Assembly: GCA_028822945.1 (NCBI GenBank)
Contig: JAPKCN010000139.1
Location: forward strand, 1 to 5,275
Origin: Porticoccaceae bacterium
Lineage (GTDB): Bacteria; Pseudomonadota; Gammaproteobacteria; Pseudomonadales; Porticoccaceae
Length of the DNA stretch: 5,275 nt
Direction: 5' to 3'
Both the position numbers and the translations under genes were made by a program. The notes beneath the pieces are model-generated. The model did no database searches. It was not told the DNA's origin and worked only from the letters and a program-made list of their open reading frames with translations. Below, piece after piece: positions 4,493 through 5,275 of this stretch (position 1 is the first letter of the stretch; the number at the start of each line of letters is the position of its first letter).

Positions 4493-5275
4493 TTAAAGCA
4501 AGAGCATCTTGTCGGTAGCGGCGATTAATTGCGCTTTGGTTTCGGGTTCGGTAGAGGCGTGTCCGGCGGTCTCGCTGATGATCAACTTCGACAGCGGCAA
4601 TTCTTGATGGAGCAACCAAGCTTGATCAAACGGGCACACTACATCGTAGCGTCCATGAACTATGCTACAGGGGATATGGACGATTTTGTGACAATTTTCA
4701 AGAATTTGATTGGCCTCTAAAAAGCACTTGTTGGCCATGAAGTGCGCCTCATGCCGGGCGAGTGTCCAATGCGCCTGATCGTCGGTATTAGCTGTCACAT
4801 AGGCGTCGTTGGGGCGCAGTGTCGAGCAGCGTATTTCCCAGATACTCCAGGCATGAGCCGCCGCAAGCGCGGCTTTTTTATCCTCCCCGAGCATCAGGCG
4901 ATAGGCGCCAGGGATGATGTCGTTGTGCACTTCTGGCGGCAGTGCCTGCAAAAAATCGGCATAGTAGTCTGGAAAGATACGCCTTGCACCTCCACCATTA
5001 AACGTCCAATCGTTGTCTTCTGGGCGGGCTAAAAAAATTCCCCTAAGCACCATGCTTAGAACATCTTGCGGATGGCTCTGGGCATACAGGAGTGCCAATG
5101 TGGCGCCCCACGAACCGCCAAAAATATGCCAGCGATCTATGTTTAGATGCATGCGAACACGGTTTAGATCGGCGACTAAGCATTGACTATTATTATTTTC
5201 CAAATTACCGTGTGGCAGCGAACGTCCGCAGCCGCGTTGATCAAACAAAATGATTCGGTAGCGCTGCGGATCAAA
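4493..5275 (-). CDS. pip: Proline iminopeptidase (prolyl aminopeptidase), 5' end outside the window
   Basis: An alpha/beta-hydrolase of peptidase family S33 that releases N-terminal proline from peptides in the cytoplasm. The 260 visible residues run without interruption to the window edge. The frame reads FDPQRYRII before the FDQRGCGRS motif (11-19), so a start drawn at the codon just before that motif would be false. Family length is about 315, so some 55-60 N-terminal residues, including the oxyanion HGGPG motif, lie beyond 5275. Nucleophile Ser55 sits in GGSWG (53-57). The acid Asp211 is in GRYD and His239 in TAGHAS complete the triad. WTLARHEAHF (170-179) corresponds to the family's ARxExH region, whose Glu helps bind the free proline amino group. 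The neighbouring aminotransferase and amino acid symporter fit peptide use. The relatives include other S33 hydrolases, but the FDQRGCGRS and GGSWGATLAL patterns favour this enzyme. Confidence 0.9.
   Translation of the reverse strand, partial: FDPQRYRIILFDQRGCGRSLPHGNLENNNSQCLVADLNRVRMHLNIDRWHIFGGSWGATLALLYAQSHPQDVLSMVLRGIFLARPEDNDWTFNGGGARRIFPDYYADFLQALPPEVHNDIIPGAYRLMLGEDKKAALAAAHAWSIWEIRCSTLRPNDAYVTANTDDQAHWTLARHEAHFMANKCFLEANQILENCHKIVHIPCSIVHGRYDVVCPFDQAWLLHQELPLSKLIISETAGHASTEPETKAQLIAATDKMLLL

Overview
The window holds five protein genes, four complete and one cut by the right edge, with no RNA gene, mobile element or CRISPR array that I can recognise. Base composition is balanced. The protein families, and the style of the transporter and peptidase, suggest a Gammaproteobacterium, possibly a marine heterotroph. 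That placement is an inference from sequence character only.

Left part (1-1092): a MarR-family repressor gene (41-517, +) starts close to the left edge behind a 15-bp palindrome that may be its own operator. It converges with a small single-domain cupin gene (622-1092, -) of the 2,4'-dihydroxyacetophenone dioxygenase / ChrR-like type. Between them are about 100 bases with inverted repeats but no clear terminator.

Middle (1093-3003): the cupin gene is divergent from a sodium:alanine/glycine symporter of the AGCS family (1516-3003, +). The intergenic region of about 420 bases carries no gene. Its transporter-proximal part contains three consecutive inverted repeats (1345-1383, 1391-1418, 1431-1475), the last of which would be a 15-bp leader hairpin in the transporter mRNA. 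This is the least explained part of the window. The transporter most likely starts at a TTG codon behind a good ribosome binding site.

Right part (3004-5275): two genes lie on the minus strand, converging on the transporter. They are a fold-type I PLP aminotransferase of unassigned substrate (3070-4194), with its own good promoter and ribosome binding site, and a 5'-truncated proline iminopeptidase (4493-5275, running off the window).

Taken together, an intracellular peptidase releasing N-terminal proline, an aminotransferase and a sodium-coupled small amino acid importer fit a locus for peptide and amino acid use, with a MarR regulator and an orphan cupin oxygenase-like protein beside it. 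The genes are not one operon: orientations alternate and each seems to have its own control region. I see no convincing evidence of a wholly new multi-gene system.
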